A stretch of DNA of 64,000 nt. It comes from an uncultured Dokdonia sp. (GTDB taxonomy: Bacteria > Bacteroidota > Bacteroidia > Flavobacteriales > Flavobacteriaceae). This document shows positions 16,586 to 25,109 of the stretch, piece by piece. Positions within the stretch are counted from its first letter, which is position 1; each line of letters begins with the position of its first letter. The translations under genes were made by a program, and so were the position numbers. The stretch lies in contig NZ_CANLOB010000011.1 of assembly GCF_947492815.1 (NCBI RefSeq), positions 1 through 64,000 of the forward strand. Reading direction: 5' to 3'. The notes beneath the pieces are model-generated. The model was not told the DNA's origin, ran no database searches, and worked only from the letters and a program-made list of their open reading frames with translations.

Positions 16586-18226
16586 TCATATCTTAGTCTT
16601 CTTTACTCTCTTAAGCACCAAAAAATTCTGAGGATTAGGTGTCAAGCCACTTATGTTTTTTCGCGTAAAGCGAACCACTTGATCGTAATATAAAGGAATG
16701 ATAGGCGCCTTTGCTATAATAATACTATCCATTCTGACATAGTCCAATTTACGAGTTTCTACATCTACCATAGAAAGGCTGTGTTCGTAAATAGAATCGT
16801 AATCTGTACTCTTAAAATGGGTATAATTAGGGCCGTTTGGGGTGAAGTTTTTACTATAAAATAAACTTAAGTAATTCTCGGCATCTGGATAATCTGCAAT
16901 CCAGCTTGCACGAAAAGCATCTAGCTCACCACTACTTTTCATCTGTCGTAAGGTAGATGGTGGCATCACATTAATCTCTACACGAAGTCCCGATTTTTGG
17001 AGTTCGCGTTGTATGTATTCGCAAATATCAAGATACTGACTATTAGTTCCTATAGAAATCATAGGATCCATATTACCACTCTCTTTTTTGTATTTTTTAA
17101 TAAGCTTTCGCGAAAGCTTAGGATTGTATGCATACCCTTTTATATAATCAAAGCCAGGTAATCCCATAGGGATGAACCCGTGCTTGGCAGGTTCTCCAAT
17201 GCCGTTACGTAAATAAGTGATCATTTTTTGACGGTCAAAACCATAATTGACCGCTTTTCGAAGTAATTCTGACTGTACTTCGTCGGTACTACTATCTAAA
17301 TAAAAACCAATGTATTCTGTGTTTAATTGCGGACTCACACTTAGGTCAACATCGTTTTGGTATTTTTCGCGTAAGCGTCCAGAAGCAGTCAATAATTCGT
17401 CTTTATAGGAAGGGTCTAGAGAATTTAGAAAATCAATATTTCCTTGAGCAAATTGTAAAAATTCACTTTGCTTATCAGGTAAAAATGTAATAGCTACTGC
17501 TTCTAGGTAAGGAAGTCGTATTCCTTCTTCATCAAACTCATAATAGTGATTGTTTTTGCGTAATACCAATTTGACACCTTCTTCCCAACGTTTAAATTTA
17601 AAAGGCCCTGTTCCAATAGGATTTGAACGGAAATCATTTCCATAAAAATCAACCACCTCTTTAGGAACTACAGAGCAATACCGCATACTTAGTAATCCTA
17701 AGAATGCAGGAAAGGGTTGTTTGAGTTGTATCGTAAATGTACTGTCATTTAGCGCTTTGTAACTGTCTACTTTATTCATAACCCAACTCCCAGGAGAGGC
17801 AACAGAAGGGTCTGTGAGTCTTCCAAAACTATAGACAAAGTCTGTTGCTGTTACAAAACGAGTGCTGTCTTTTGTTTTGAATTGAGGGTGTTTATGAAAC
17901 TGAACATCGTCTCTTAAAGTAAAAGTATATTGTAATGCATCTTCAGAAACTTGCCAGGTTTTTGCAACATCGGGTTGAATATTGAGATTGTCATCTAACT
18001 GTACAAGTCCATTGAATAGTTGATTGGTAGGCCAAATAATTTGGGGATTACGAGCAAATGCAGGATCTAGTGTAGAGATTTGATATTGTTCATTATATCT
18101 AAAAACAAGATGGTCGCGGTTTTCTGAGTCGCTGGAGGAGCATCCTACTAATACTGTGATTGCAAATGAATACAGTATATAGTACTTTATAAGGGATGCT
18201 GGATGTTTGATGTTGGATGTTTTCAA
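16586..18226 (-). CDS. Peptide/oligopeptide ABC transporter substrate-binding lipoprotein
   Basis: This 546-residue protein is a family 5 solute-binding protein (DppA/OppA type). It has a lipobox VLVGCSSS near residue 29, then the typical start YQISTLDPAFARNPQ, the segment VATSWxVS-like AKTWQVSEDALQYTFTLR, and late-domain IPLYYDQVVRF. It would bind peptides outside the inner membrane; no permease or ATPase genes are nearby, so it may work with a distant transporter. A four-helix-bundle gene overlaps its start by 4 bp. One palindrome is read as LSRK. Confidence 0.88.
   Translation of the reverse strand: MKTSNIKHPASLIKYYILYSFAITVLVGCSSSDSENRDHLVFRYNEQYQISTLDPAFARNPQIIWPTNQLFNGLVQLDDNLNIQPDVAKTWQVSEDALQYTFTLRDDVQFHKHPQFKTKDSTRFVTATDFVYSFGRLTDPSVASPGSWVMNKVDSYKALNDSTFTIQLKQPFPAFLGLLSMRYCSVVPKEVVDFYGNDFRSNPIGTGPFKFKRWEEGVKLVLRKNNHYYEFDEEGIRLPYLEAVAITFLPDKQSEFLQFAQGNIDFLNSLDPSYKDELLTASGRLREKYQNDVDLSVSPQLNTEYIGFYLDSSTDEVQSELLRKAVNYGFDRQKMITYLRNGIGEPAKHGFIPMGLPGFDYIKGYAYNPKLSRKLIKKYKKESGNMDPMISIGTNSQYLDICEYIQRELQKSGLRVEINVMPPSTLRQMKSSGELDAFRASWIADYPDAENYLSLFYSKNFTPNGPNYTHFKSTDYDSIYEHSLSMVDVETRKLDYVRMDSIIIAKAPIIPLYYDQVVRFTRKNISGLTPNPQNFLVLKRVKKTKI
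17104..17117. repeat. GCTTTCGCGAAAGC palindrome, in a gene
   Basis: Perfect copy in the solute-binding protein gene, extended to TAAGCTTTCGCGAAAGCTTA, read as KLSRKL. Confidence 0.95.
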
Positions 18227-18579
18227 GAATTGAATTTATTACGATATGCTATCATCATATTCATTAACTTATAACAAAAGTCGTATTTCTTTTTAAAAAT
18301 TTCATCATTAATATACTTTCTATTTTTTACTTTGTACAAGCAAGTGACCACTTCGGCTAAAGATCGAATGGAATATCCTAAAAACCTTCTTTGTTCTGGG
18401 TTTGACTGTAGAATGCTTCCTTCAGAAATATTTAATGCAATAGAATCTGTTGCACGTCGAATTTGAGATGATAAATTATATATTTCTTTTTTAGGAAAAG
18501 TATCTGCCATTAAGTTGATTTCTTCGCCTAAACTCATAGCATCTTTCCAAATATGTAGTTTTTCAAATTTAAAGCTCAT
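18223..18579 (-). CDS. Four-helix bundle protein (23S rRNA IVS family)
   Basis: This 118-residue protein matches the four-helix-bundle family first seen in 23S rRNA intervening sequences: FEKLHIWKDAM, then LSSQIRRATDSIALNISEGS and RFLGYSIRSLAEV. No rRNA is present here, and such genes often occur free or beside repeats in Bacteroidetes. Its stop overlaps the next gene's start. Its role is unknown; some relatives accompany mobile or diversity-generating elements, but none is seen here. Confidence 0.9.
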   Translation of the reverse strand: MSFKFEKLHIWKDAMSLGEEINLMADTFPKKEIYNLSSQIRRATDSIALNISEGSILQSNPEQRRFLGYSIRSLAEVVTCLYKVKNRKYINDEIFKKKYDFCYKLMNMMIAYRNKFNS

Positions 18580-18623
18580 TTATTTTTAATTAAGTGTTTA
18601 AGGTACAATTTTAAAATATTAAT

Positions 18624-18700
18624 ACACCCAACACCCAACACCCAACACCCAACACCCAACACCCAACACCCAACACCCAACACCCAACACCCAACACCCA
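18624..18700. repeat. Heptamer tandem repeat (ACACCCA) x11
   Basis: Eleven exact copies of ACACCCA lie between the divergent four-helix-bundle gene and mtaB. The complementary strand reads (TGGGTGT)11, giving evenly spaced GGG tracts with 4-nt loops, which is favourable for G-quadruplex formation. The copy number is likely to vary between strains. Confidence 0.95.
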
Positions 18701-18738
18701 ACTTCAAACTAACTAATGTTTCATCCAATTAAAAATTG

Positions 18739-18746
18739 TAATTTTG
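18739..18746 (+). promoter_or_regulatory. -7 box upstream of mtaB
   Basis: TAATTTTG matches TAnnTTTG; a clear -33 TTG is missing. It lies 20 bp before ATG 18767 and within a longer in-frame extension from 18716, which argues for the shorter protein. Confidence 0.5.
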
Positions 18747-18766
18747 CCTACTTATTTTTAGTTAGC

Positions 18767-20098
18767 ATGGATTCACGCAAGAGAGTAGCATTCTATACAT
18801 TAGGATGTAAATTGAATTTTTCAGAGACATCAACGATCGCTCGTAATTTTACAGATGAGGGATTTGATCGTGTGGACTTTTCTGAGCAGGCAGATATCTA
18901 TGTAATTAATACTTGTAGTGTTACTGAAAATGCTGATAAACGTTTTAAAACAATTGTAAAACAAGCTCAAAAAGTAAACCCAGAAGCTTTTGTAGCAGCA
19001 GTAGGGTGTTATGCACAATTAAAACCAGAACAGCTAGTAGCGGTAGATGGGGTTGATCTTGTATTAGGAGCTACAGAAAAATTTAAAATCACAGATTATA
19101 TTCATGATCTTTCCAAGAATGATCATGGTGAAATACATTCCTGTGAGATAGAAGAAGCCGATTTTTATGTGGGTTCTTATGCTGTGGGTGATCGAACACG
19201 TGCTTTTTTGAAGGTGCAGGATGGTTGTGACTATAAATGTACCTACTGTACCATTCCATTGGCAAGAGGAATTTCTCGTAGTGATACCTTATCTAATGTG
19301 CTAAAAAATGCTTCAGAAATTGCAGCGCAAGATATTAAAGAGATTGTATTAACAGGAGTGAATATAGGCGACTATGGAAAAGGGGAGTTGGGAAATAAAA
19401 AACATGAGCATACGTTTTTAGAACTGGTGACAGCACTCGATAAAGTAGAGGGTATAGAACGTTTGCGTATCTCATCTATAGAACCTAATTTGCTGAAAAA
19501 TGAAACGATAGACGTTGTTGCAAATTCACGTGCCTTTGTTCCTCATTTTCATATTCCACTACAAAGCGGGAGTAATGAGATACTAGGGCTAATGCGTCGC
19601 AGATATAGACGAGAATTATATGTAGATCGTGTTGCTAAAATAAAAGAAGTGATGCCACAAGCATGTATAGGTGTAGATGTTATAGTAGGTTTTCCAGGAG
19701 AAACTGATGAACATTTCTTAGATACCTATAATTTCTTAAACGAGTTAGAGATCTCTTATCTACACGTATTTACATATTCAGAAAGAGATAATACAGCCGC
19801 AGCGACTATGGAAGGTGTTGTGCCTAAAAATGTAAGAAGTAAACGTAGTAAAATGTTACGAGGACTTTCAGTAAAAAAGAGGCGTGCTTTTTATGAGTCT
19901 CAATTAGGCACGCAACGTACGGTACTTTTTGAAGGAGAAAATAAAGAAGGCTATATTCATGGGTTTACAGAAAATTATATCAAAGTAAAAGCCCCGTGGA
20001 ACCCGGAGCTTGTGAATACATTACATGATATCAACCTCACTAAGATAGGTGATGATGGTATTGTGCGTTTTGATTTCATTTCTGTACAAACCATATAA
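18767..20098 (+). CDS. mtaB: tRNA t6A37 methylthiotransferase
   Basis: This 443-residue radical SAM enzyme converts t6A to ms2t6A at position 37 of ANN-decoding tRNAs. It has the UPF0004 domain with cysteines C14 (TLGCKLN), C50 (NTCSVTENAD) and C81 (VGCYAQ), the radical SAM cluster C154-x3-C158-x2-C161 (CDYKCTYC), and a C-terminal TRAM-like domain. LGCKLNFSETSTI marks the MtaB branch rather than MiaB. ATG 18767 is chosen over 18716 because the -7 box lies between them. The G-rich heptamer repeat lies just upstream. Confidence 0.92.
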   Translation: MDSRKRVAFYTLGCKLNFSETSTIARNFTDEGFDRVDFSEQADIYVINTCSVTENADKRFKTIVKQAQKVNPEAFVAAVGCYAQLKPEQLVAVDGVDLVLGATEKFKITDYIHDLSKNDHGEIHSCEIEEADFYVGSYAVGDRTRAFLKVQDGCDYKCTYCTIPLARGISRSDTLSNVLKNASEIAAQDIKEIVLTGVNIGDYGKGELGNKKHEHTFLELVTALDKVEGIERLRISSIEPNLLKNETIDVVANSRAFVPHFHIPLQSGSNEILGLMRRRYRRELYVDRVAKIKEVMPQACIGVDVIVGFPGETDEHFLDTYNFLNELEISYLHVFTYSERDNTAAATMEGVVPKNVRSKRSKMLRGLSVKKRRAFYESQLGTQRTVLFEGENKEGYIHGFTENYIKVKAPWNPELVNTLHDINLTKIGDDGIVRFDFISVQTI

Positions 20099-20127
20099 CG
20101 GTATATACCTTTTGAAGATATGCTAGT

Positions 20128-20874
20128 TTATAGCGAATCAATAGTATACCCTTCTATTACTGACTCATTTTCAAATATATTAACAAAGAAATTTTGTGTC
20201 ATTCCATTACCATATACAAACGTGCCTAAATGTGAATAATAGGTTTTAGATTGATGTTCCCCTTCTCCAGCGCCATAATAGTAGAAATTAACGATAGTTC
20301 CTGTAGCAGCTGTATTCTTTGAAAAATAATCACTTATGGTTTTTACAGTTTGCGTTGGATCTTCTCCAATTTTCATAATGGGGACAAGATCTTGATATGA
20401 TTTATTTTTTATAGATTCAGCAAATTGATATGCAATTTTCTTAGTTGCTATCATTTTTTCTAATGTTTTAACAGAGAATGAAAAAGGGTTTTCTTCTTTA
20501 TTTTTTTGATCAATAAGAACACCTATATAATTATAGTCGTCTTTTTCTTCATTAGATAAATTCTCATACGTAATAGCAGCAATGCTATTTCTCGAAATAT
20601 TAATGTCCATTGTATCTAAAATAGCGCTTTGAGATACATACACATTTTTGACATCAACATTTTCTACATCGCCTAGAGTACCGTTTGTAATGTCCTCAAA
20701 TGTAGATTCTGCTAAGTAAATAGCAGCAATGTCTTTTTTAATTTGTTGTTCAGATGGAGTAGGACCAGAACTGCAAGCATACATTAAGAGTATGCAACAT
20801 ATGGAAGTAAAGTAATTCGTTTTCAAGTGAGTGATTTTTTGGTTAATATGTTGATTATGAGACGCAAGATACAA
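20128..20874 (-). CDS. Unknown lipoprotein
   Basis: This protein of up to 248 residues has a hydrophobic segment ending LMYACSSG, a lipobox, after an unusually long polar N-terminus, so the true start may lie downstream of 20874. The mature part is mixed and rich in Asn, Lys and Thr, and I recognise no domain. It converges on mtaB with a 29-bp gap. Confidence 0.6.
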   Translation of the reverse strand: MYLASHNQHINQKITHLKTNYFTSICCILLMYACSSGPTPSEQQIKKDIAAIYLAESTFEDITNGTLGDVENVDVKNVYVSQSAILDTMDINISRNSIAAITYENLSNEEKDDYNYIGVLIDQKNKEENPFSFSVKTLEKMIATKKIAYQFAESIKNKSYQDLVPIMKIGEDPTQTVKTISDYFSKNTAATGTIVNFYYYGAGEGEHQSKTYYSHLGTFVYGNGMTQNFFVNIFENESVIEGYTIDSL

Positions 20875-20954
20875 TCACAAGAAAAACGAAATATCTAAGA
20901 AATCACTTAGTCTATAAAAATCTATGAAAACTAGGGCGTTATTTAATAGATATA

Positions 20955-20988
20955 AAAAAGCCCATAATCATATGATCATGGGCTTTTT
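20955..20988 (-). terminator. Terminator of the 21009-21308 gene
   Basis: AAAAAGCCCAT pairs with ATGGGCTTTTT, with an inner stem ATCAT/ATGAT and one mismatch, 20 bp beyond the stop of the leftward acetyltransferase-like gene. Confidence 0.85.
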
Positions 20989-21008
20989 ATTAATTGATTT
21001 ATCTATTA

Positions 21009-21308
21009 CTAGATATTGATACCTACAGGTAATAATTTTTTGTATTTACGACGATTTGATCTCATAAATTTTGCAATCTCTGGACTTGTAGGAACAAGAC
21101 TAATATTACGGTCTTCTACTTCATTAAAAACAGAAACTATAAAATCATTCATGTGACCTTCAGTACCTTCAGGCATGGTGATTTTAGTTAGGAAGATTTT
21201 TCTTTCCTGTAATGAGTACTCAATTTTTGCCATTTTGTCGTTAAACGTTGCTTCAAATTGTCTCAAGAACTCATTATCTGTCAATTCAATTACTGTCATT
21301 GCTTCCAT
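21009..21308 (-). CDS. Small GCN5-like acetyltransferase-fold protein (YjdJ type)
   Basis: This 99-residue protein resembles the small YjdJ-type N-acetyltransferase domain common in Flavobacteriaceae: KIEYSLQERKIFLTKITMP, then LVPTSPEIAKFMRSNRRKYKKLLPVG. The substrate is unknown. A minus-strand -7-like box (TACCTTTG, 21451-21458) lies 143 nt upstream, and a hairpin terminator follows. Confidence 0.75.
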   Translation of the reverse strand: MEAMTVIELTDNEFLRQFEATFNDKMAKIEYSLQERKIFLTKITMPEGTEGHMNDFIVSVFNEVEDRNISLVPTSPEIAKFMRSNRRKYKKLLPVGINI

Positions 21309-21515
21309 AAATTTGTAAATATATTAGGGTATTTATAGTATAATTATGAGTATTTAAGAAATCTCTTTTATAATTTTGTAAGGAGAATTTAAAACGTTAT
21401 GTATAACTGCGTTTTTAATAACTTTTAGATTTCTTAATATTAAGTTCTTGCAAAGGTACAAAAAAATACCTACATACGCATTTTTAATTATGTTAAACCC
21501 TTATAGTAAAGATAG

Positions 21516-22169
21516 ATGACACATCTCTATTTGATGCCAGGGATGGCTGCAAATCCATCTATTTTTGAGTATATAGCATTACCCGAAGATCGATTTGTAA
21601 TACATCTTTTAGAATGGCAAATGCCTAAACCTAAAGAGACTATCAGTGATTATGCAAAACGTATGACTGCATTTATTGTGCATGATAATAGCGTGCTGTT
21701 AGGAGTAAGTTTTGGAGGGGTTTTGGTACAGGAAATGGCAAAACACATATCGCTTAAAAAGCTAATTATCGTTAGTAGTGTAAAGTCAAAATATGAATTG
21801 CCCAGACGAATGAAGCTTTCGCGAAAGCTAAAATTATATACTATACTACCTACAAGACTGATAGAAGATATAGATAAACTTGCTAAATATGCGTTTGGTG
21901 AAACAGTAAAAGATAGGGTTGCTTTGTATCAGAAGTATTTGTCTATGAATGATAGACATTATATGAGTTGGGCTGTAAAAGAAATGGTGTGTTGGGATCA
22001 AGAAGAGTCGGATCCGAGTATATTACATATTCATGGAGATACAGACCGTGTTTTTCCTATAAAATATATTGATAATTGTGTTACAATACCTGGAGGGTCA
22101 CATATTATGGTGATAACTAAATATAAATGGTTCAATGAAAACCTTCCACAACTTATTGAAAATGATTAA
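21516..22169 (+). CDS. Alpha/beta hydrolase
   Basis: This 217-residue cytoplasmic protein has the alpha/beta-hydrolase fold: nucleophile elbow GVSFGG with the serine near residue 65, a late acidic residue in HGDTDRVFP, and the catalytic histidine in GGSHIMV. The substrate is unknown. One palindrome is read as KLSRKL. It lies 23 bp upstream of the transglycosylase gene on the same strand, so the two may be co-transcribed. Confidence 0.85.
   Translation: MTHLYLMPGMAANPSIFEYIALPEDRFVIHLLEWQMPKPKETISDYAKRMTAFIVHDNSVLLGVSFGGVLVQEMAKHISLKKLIIVSSVKSKYELPRRMKLSRKLKLYTILPTRLIEDIDKLAKYAFGETVKDRVALYQKYLSMNDRHYMSWAVKEMVCWDQEESDPSILHIHGDTDRVFPIKYIDNCVTIPGGSHIMVITKYKWFNENLPQLIEND
21815..21828. repeat. GCTTTCGCGAAAGC palindrome, in a gene
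   Basis: Perfect copy in the hydrolase gene, read as LSRK. Confidence 0.95.
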
Positions 22170-22192
22170 ATTGTTATAAATTAAATAGAATT

Positions 22193-23143
22193 ATGAAACG
22201 AATAGAGCGCATTTTTGCTGTAATTGGACTACTTGCGATTGTAGTGGTAGCTATTAATGCTGTGCAACTTCCTGATGATGAGGTGAAAGTAGATACAGAG
22301 CAGTTGCAAGAAGAAGAGAAATTAGTCAATGATTATAATGTATATGCCTTGCCTATACCTGAAGGTTTGAATTTTGCAGGAGAAGCTGTTCCTGTTGAAA
22401 ATCCAGATATTAAGGAACGTATGGATAGAGAGTTATTAGTAAATACCTATTGGCAATCTAATTCTTTGCTGCTTTTTAAAAGAGCTAATAAGTATTTTCC
22501 TATTATAGAACCTATCCTAGCGGCAGAGGGGGTTCCTGATGATTTTAAATACCTAGCAGTTATCGAAAGCGGCCTTACGCAGGCAGTGTCTCCAGCAAGA
22601 GCAACTGGGTTTTGGCAAATCCTTAAAACTACCGGTAGAGAATATGGATTAGAGGTAAATGATAATGTTGATGAACGTTATCATATAGAAAAATCAACAC
22701 GTGTTGCCTGTACATATCTTAAAAAGGCAAAAGAACGTTTTGGAAGTTGGACAGCTGCTGCAGCTGCATATAATGCAGGAAATGCAGGAGTGAGTAGGCG
22801 TATGAAAAGTCAAAATGTAGATACGTATTATGATTTGTTGTTAGGAGAAGAAACTGGACGTTATGTGTTTAGAATAATAGCCCTAAAAGAAATTCTAAAT
22901 CACCCAGCTCAATACGGGTTTAATTTTAATAAACAAGATTTATATAATTATATCCCTACGTATAAAGTAAGTGTCGATACAGCTGTAACAGATTTTGTAG
23001 CTTTCTCAGAACGTTTTGGTATTAATTATAAGATTTTGAAACTCCATAACCCTTGGTTAAGAGAGCCACACCTTAATAATAAATCAAGAAAACAATACTT
23101 TATTGATATACCTAAAGAAGGTTATTATTCTTTAGGAAAGTAA
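22193..23143 (+). CDS. Membrane-anchored lytic transglycosylase, MltD-like
   Basis: This 316-residue protein has an N-terminal membrane anchor (residues ~7-24) and an SLT domain with the catalytic Glu in LAVIESGLTQAVSP, then ATGFWQILKTTGREYGL and AAAAAYNAGNAGV. It cleaves peptidoglycan glycan strands in the periplasm. The C-terminal ~80 residues lack a clear LysM repeat. A hairpin terminator follows. Confidence 0.9.
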   Translation: MKRIERIFAVIGLLAIVVVAINAVQLPDDEVKVDTEQLQEEEKLVNDYNVYALPIPEGLNFAGEAVPVENPDIKERMDRELLVNTYWQSNSLLLFKRANKYFPIIEPILAAEGVPDDFKYLAVIESGLTQAVSPARATGFWQILKTTGREYGLEVNDNVDERYHIEKSTRVACTYLKKAKERFGSWTAAAAAYNAGNAGVSRRMKSQNVDTYYDLLLGEETGRYVFRIIALKEILNHPAQYGFNFNKQDLYNYIPTYKVSVDTAVTDFVAFSERFGINYKILKLHNPWLREPHLNNKSRKQYFIDIPKEGYYSLGK

Positions 23144-23173
23144 GTTTTTTCGTATAAATCTATGGTATTACTA

Positions 23174-23207
23174 GGGAAATGAATTTTTAAAATCATTTCC
23201 CTTTTTT
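23174..23207 (+). terminator. Terminator after the transglycosylase gene
   Basis: GGGAAATGA (23174-23182) pairs with TCATTTCCC (23193-23201) and is followed by six T residues. Confidence 0.88.
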
Positions 23208-23261
23208 GTGTTTTTTAGAATTTGGTTTCCCTATTTTTATGGAAAATTATCCATCAAATAT

Positions 23262-23630
23262 ATGAATGCAACGATTATTATTTCGCTTATTATAATAGGG
23301 CTTTTGGCAGGTTTGTTAAGTGGAATTATGGGAGTAGGAGGAGGAGTAGTTATGATTCCTTTAATGATTTTGTTATTAGGTTTTAATCAGCATGAGGCGC
23401 AAGGTACGAGTCTTGCAGTTCTTGCAGTTCCTGTTACATTTATTGCAGCATATAATTATTATGGCGAAGGCTATGTAAACTGGAAGTATGCAGCACTAAT
23501 AGCACTTTTCTTTGTCGTAGGAGGGTATATAGGAGCAAAGTTTGCTGTAAACTTAGATCAGAAAACGTTAAAAAGAATTTTTGGAGCGATTTTACTTATT
23601 ATCGCTGTAAAGATGCTCTGGGGGAAATAA
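23262..23630 (+). CDS. Short TauE/SafE-type permease
   Basis: This 122-residue protein has four membrane segments and the TSUP family signature GLLSGIMGVGGGVVMIPLM then HEAQGTSLAV. It is one half-repeat of the usual double-length family, so it probably dimerises. Substrates of the family include sulfite and organosulfur anions; this one cannot be specified. ATG 23262 is chosen because the extension from 23208 reads through the terminator tail. Confidence 0.82.
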   Translation: MNATIIISLIIIGLLAGLLSGIMGVGGGVVMIPLMILLLGFNQHEAQGTSLAVLAVPVTFIAAYNYYGEGYVNWKYAALIALFFVVGGYIGAKFAVNLDQKTLKRIFGAILLIIAVKMLWGK

Positions 23631-23640
23631 CAAGCAATTC

Positions 23641-24321
23641 TTATGGAGTCGTACTCAATAGATCTTCATTAGATAATAGCCTTAGGATACTATTTTTGTA
23701 CAACTCTATGTTTTTAGTATAACAGTTCTCTATAGTTTGATCTAGCTTATTAACCAATCTCTTTTCTACATTTAATACGATTTCATTAGAACTTACACTG
23801 AAAATAAGCGGTAATCCTAACGAATGTTTAAGATTACGTATGATCTGAGTGTTTTTGTTATCTTGATCATCTACATAACGTATTTTTATTTTGTGATGAT
23901 ATTTTTTAGCTTTTTTACGAGCTGTTTTTGGGTCACTCCAAAATAGAAGTACAATATCAATCTGGTCTCCATACGCTTTAGCAAGCTCATTAAGTGCAGG
24001 CATTTCTCCTTTACTAGGTATAGACCAAGGGGAATATGTGATTAATAAAACGGGTTTTTCAAACTTAGAAAATGGTATATTCTTTTTACCAAGACTATTG
24101 GAATTGAAGTCATCAAAATAAGTTCCTACTAAAGAATGACGAACCAAGTCATTAAATAAATATGCAATAGTATCTTTCTCATTGAGAGCAATGGCCTGCT
24201 CTACATCTTTAATGTACTTTGGAATATGTGCATTTAATGCTTGAGAGAAAAATATAGAATTCTCTTGAGCAGAAAGTACAGATACGGTAAGAAACATTAA
24301 AATAAGTAATGATCTTTTCAT
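23641..24321 (-). CDS. Exported thioredoxin-fold protein lacking the redox cysteines
   Basis: This 226-residue exported protein (signal peptide ending LSAQ) has a TlpA/ResA-like thioredoxin fold. Where relatives have WCxPC, residues 99-103 read WSIPS, followed by the usual KGEMPALNELAKAY. Both cysteines are replaced by serine, so it cannot carry out thiol-disulfide exchange and may bind or chaperone a partner instead. It converges on the permease gene and has no clear operon partner. Confidence 0.8.
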   Translation of the reverse strand: MKRSLLILMFLTVSVLSAQENSIFFSQALNAHIPKYIKDVEQAIALNEKDTIAYLFNDLVRHSLVGTYFDDFNSNSLGKKNIPFSKFEKPVLLITYSPWSIPSKGEMPALNELAKAYGDQIDIVLLFWSDPKTARKKAKKYHHKIKIRYVDDQDNKNTQIIRNLKHSLGLPLIFSVSSNEIVLNVEKRLVNKLDQTIENCYTKNIELYKNSILRLLSNEDLLSTTP

Positions 24322-24523
24322 ACAATTATAATTTGGAATTGTAAAAGTATGAGGTCTTTAGCGACTGTTAAAATTTTTTCGTCAAGTAGAGAAGAAGTTC
24401 GGGTGAACTACGCAATATCCTAATTTTTAGACGTGTAAAAACAATAATATTGAGGGGATAACTCCTTTATTTGGATTATAAACCGTAAGGTATTTTCAGT
24501 TGCTATATTAAAAAAGAAGTGAT

Positions 24524-25108
24524 TTATCTCCTAAATCCTCCACGACCACCGCGTCCTCCACGAGCACCGCCATATTGCTGCTTAGGTTGTTGTCCAGCTC
24601 TTTTCATGTTTTGTTCCATGACTTTTATTTGTTCTCCAAGCATGTTGTGTTTATCTAAACTTTTAGCTTCCTTAAGGAGTACTTGAGCTTCGCGTTTGCG
24701 ATTTTTAGTCATAGCTATACCAGCTAAGTTTAACTTAGCCATTGCTAAATCAGTTTTCATAGAGAGTCCTAAACCAATTGCTTTTTTAAAATGCTTTTCA
24801 GCTAGCGTCATATTGGTTTGTGATACCATCAACCCTTGAAGGTAATAATAGTATCCTTGTTGTTTCTTAGTAAGAGCTCCTTCAGGATTACCTATTTTAC
24901 CTAACCATTTTTGTGCTCCAGGAAAATCTTGTTTACGTAATCTTAAAAATGCTAGAATTATGATTTCATTTTTGAAATATAATAAAACGAATATAGCAGC
25001 AAGTAAAATGAACATAATGCCGTTGCCTATTTCGTTTTCGGTAAATTGCCACACCGCTACTCCTAATGTAGCTACAGCAAGTATTAATTTTATATTTTTA
25101 TTGAACAT
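24524..25108 (-). CDS. TPR membrane protein with RGG tail
   Basis: This 194-residue protein has two N-terminal membrane segments (residues ~5-45), then TPR-like helices (GYYYYLQGLMVSQTN, AEKHFKKAIGLGLS), and a C-terminal Gly/Arg-rich tail (GGRGGRGGFRR). The RGG tail may bind nucleic acid or acidic surfaces, but this is inference. It starts 1 bp after the DUF6263 gene's stop, so the two are co-transcribed. Confidence 0.75.
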   Translation of the reverse strand: MFNKNIKLILAVATLGVAVWQFTENEIGNGIMFILLAAIFVLLYFKNEIIILAFLRLRKQDFPGAQKWLGKIGNPEGALTKKQQGYYYYLQGLMVSQTNMTLAEKHFKKAIGLGLSMKTDLAMAKLNLAGIAMTKNRKREAQVLLKEAKSLDKHNMLGEQIKVMEQNMKRAGQQPKQQYGGARGGRGGRGGFRR

Positions 25109-25109
25109 A

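Noticed and set aside
18223..18579. Four-helix-bundle gene as a sign of an rRNA intervening sequence
   Set aside because: No rRNA sequence is present around it; the family also occurs as free-standing genes.
18624..18700. CRISPR array
   Set aside because: The repeats are directly adjacent 7-mers with no spacers, so this is a simple tandem repeat.
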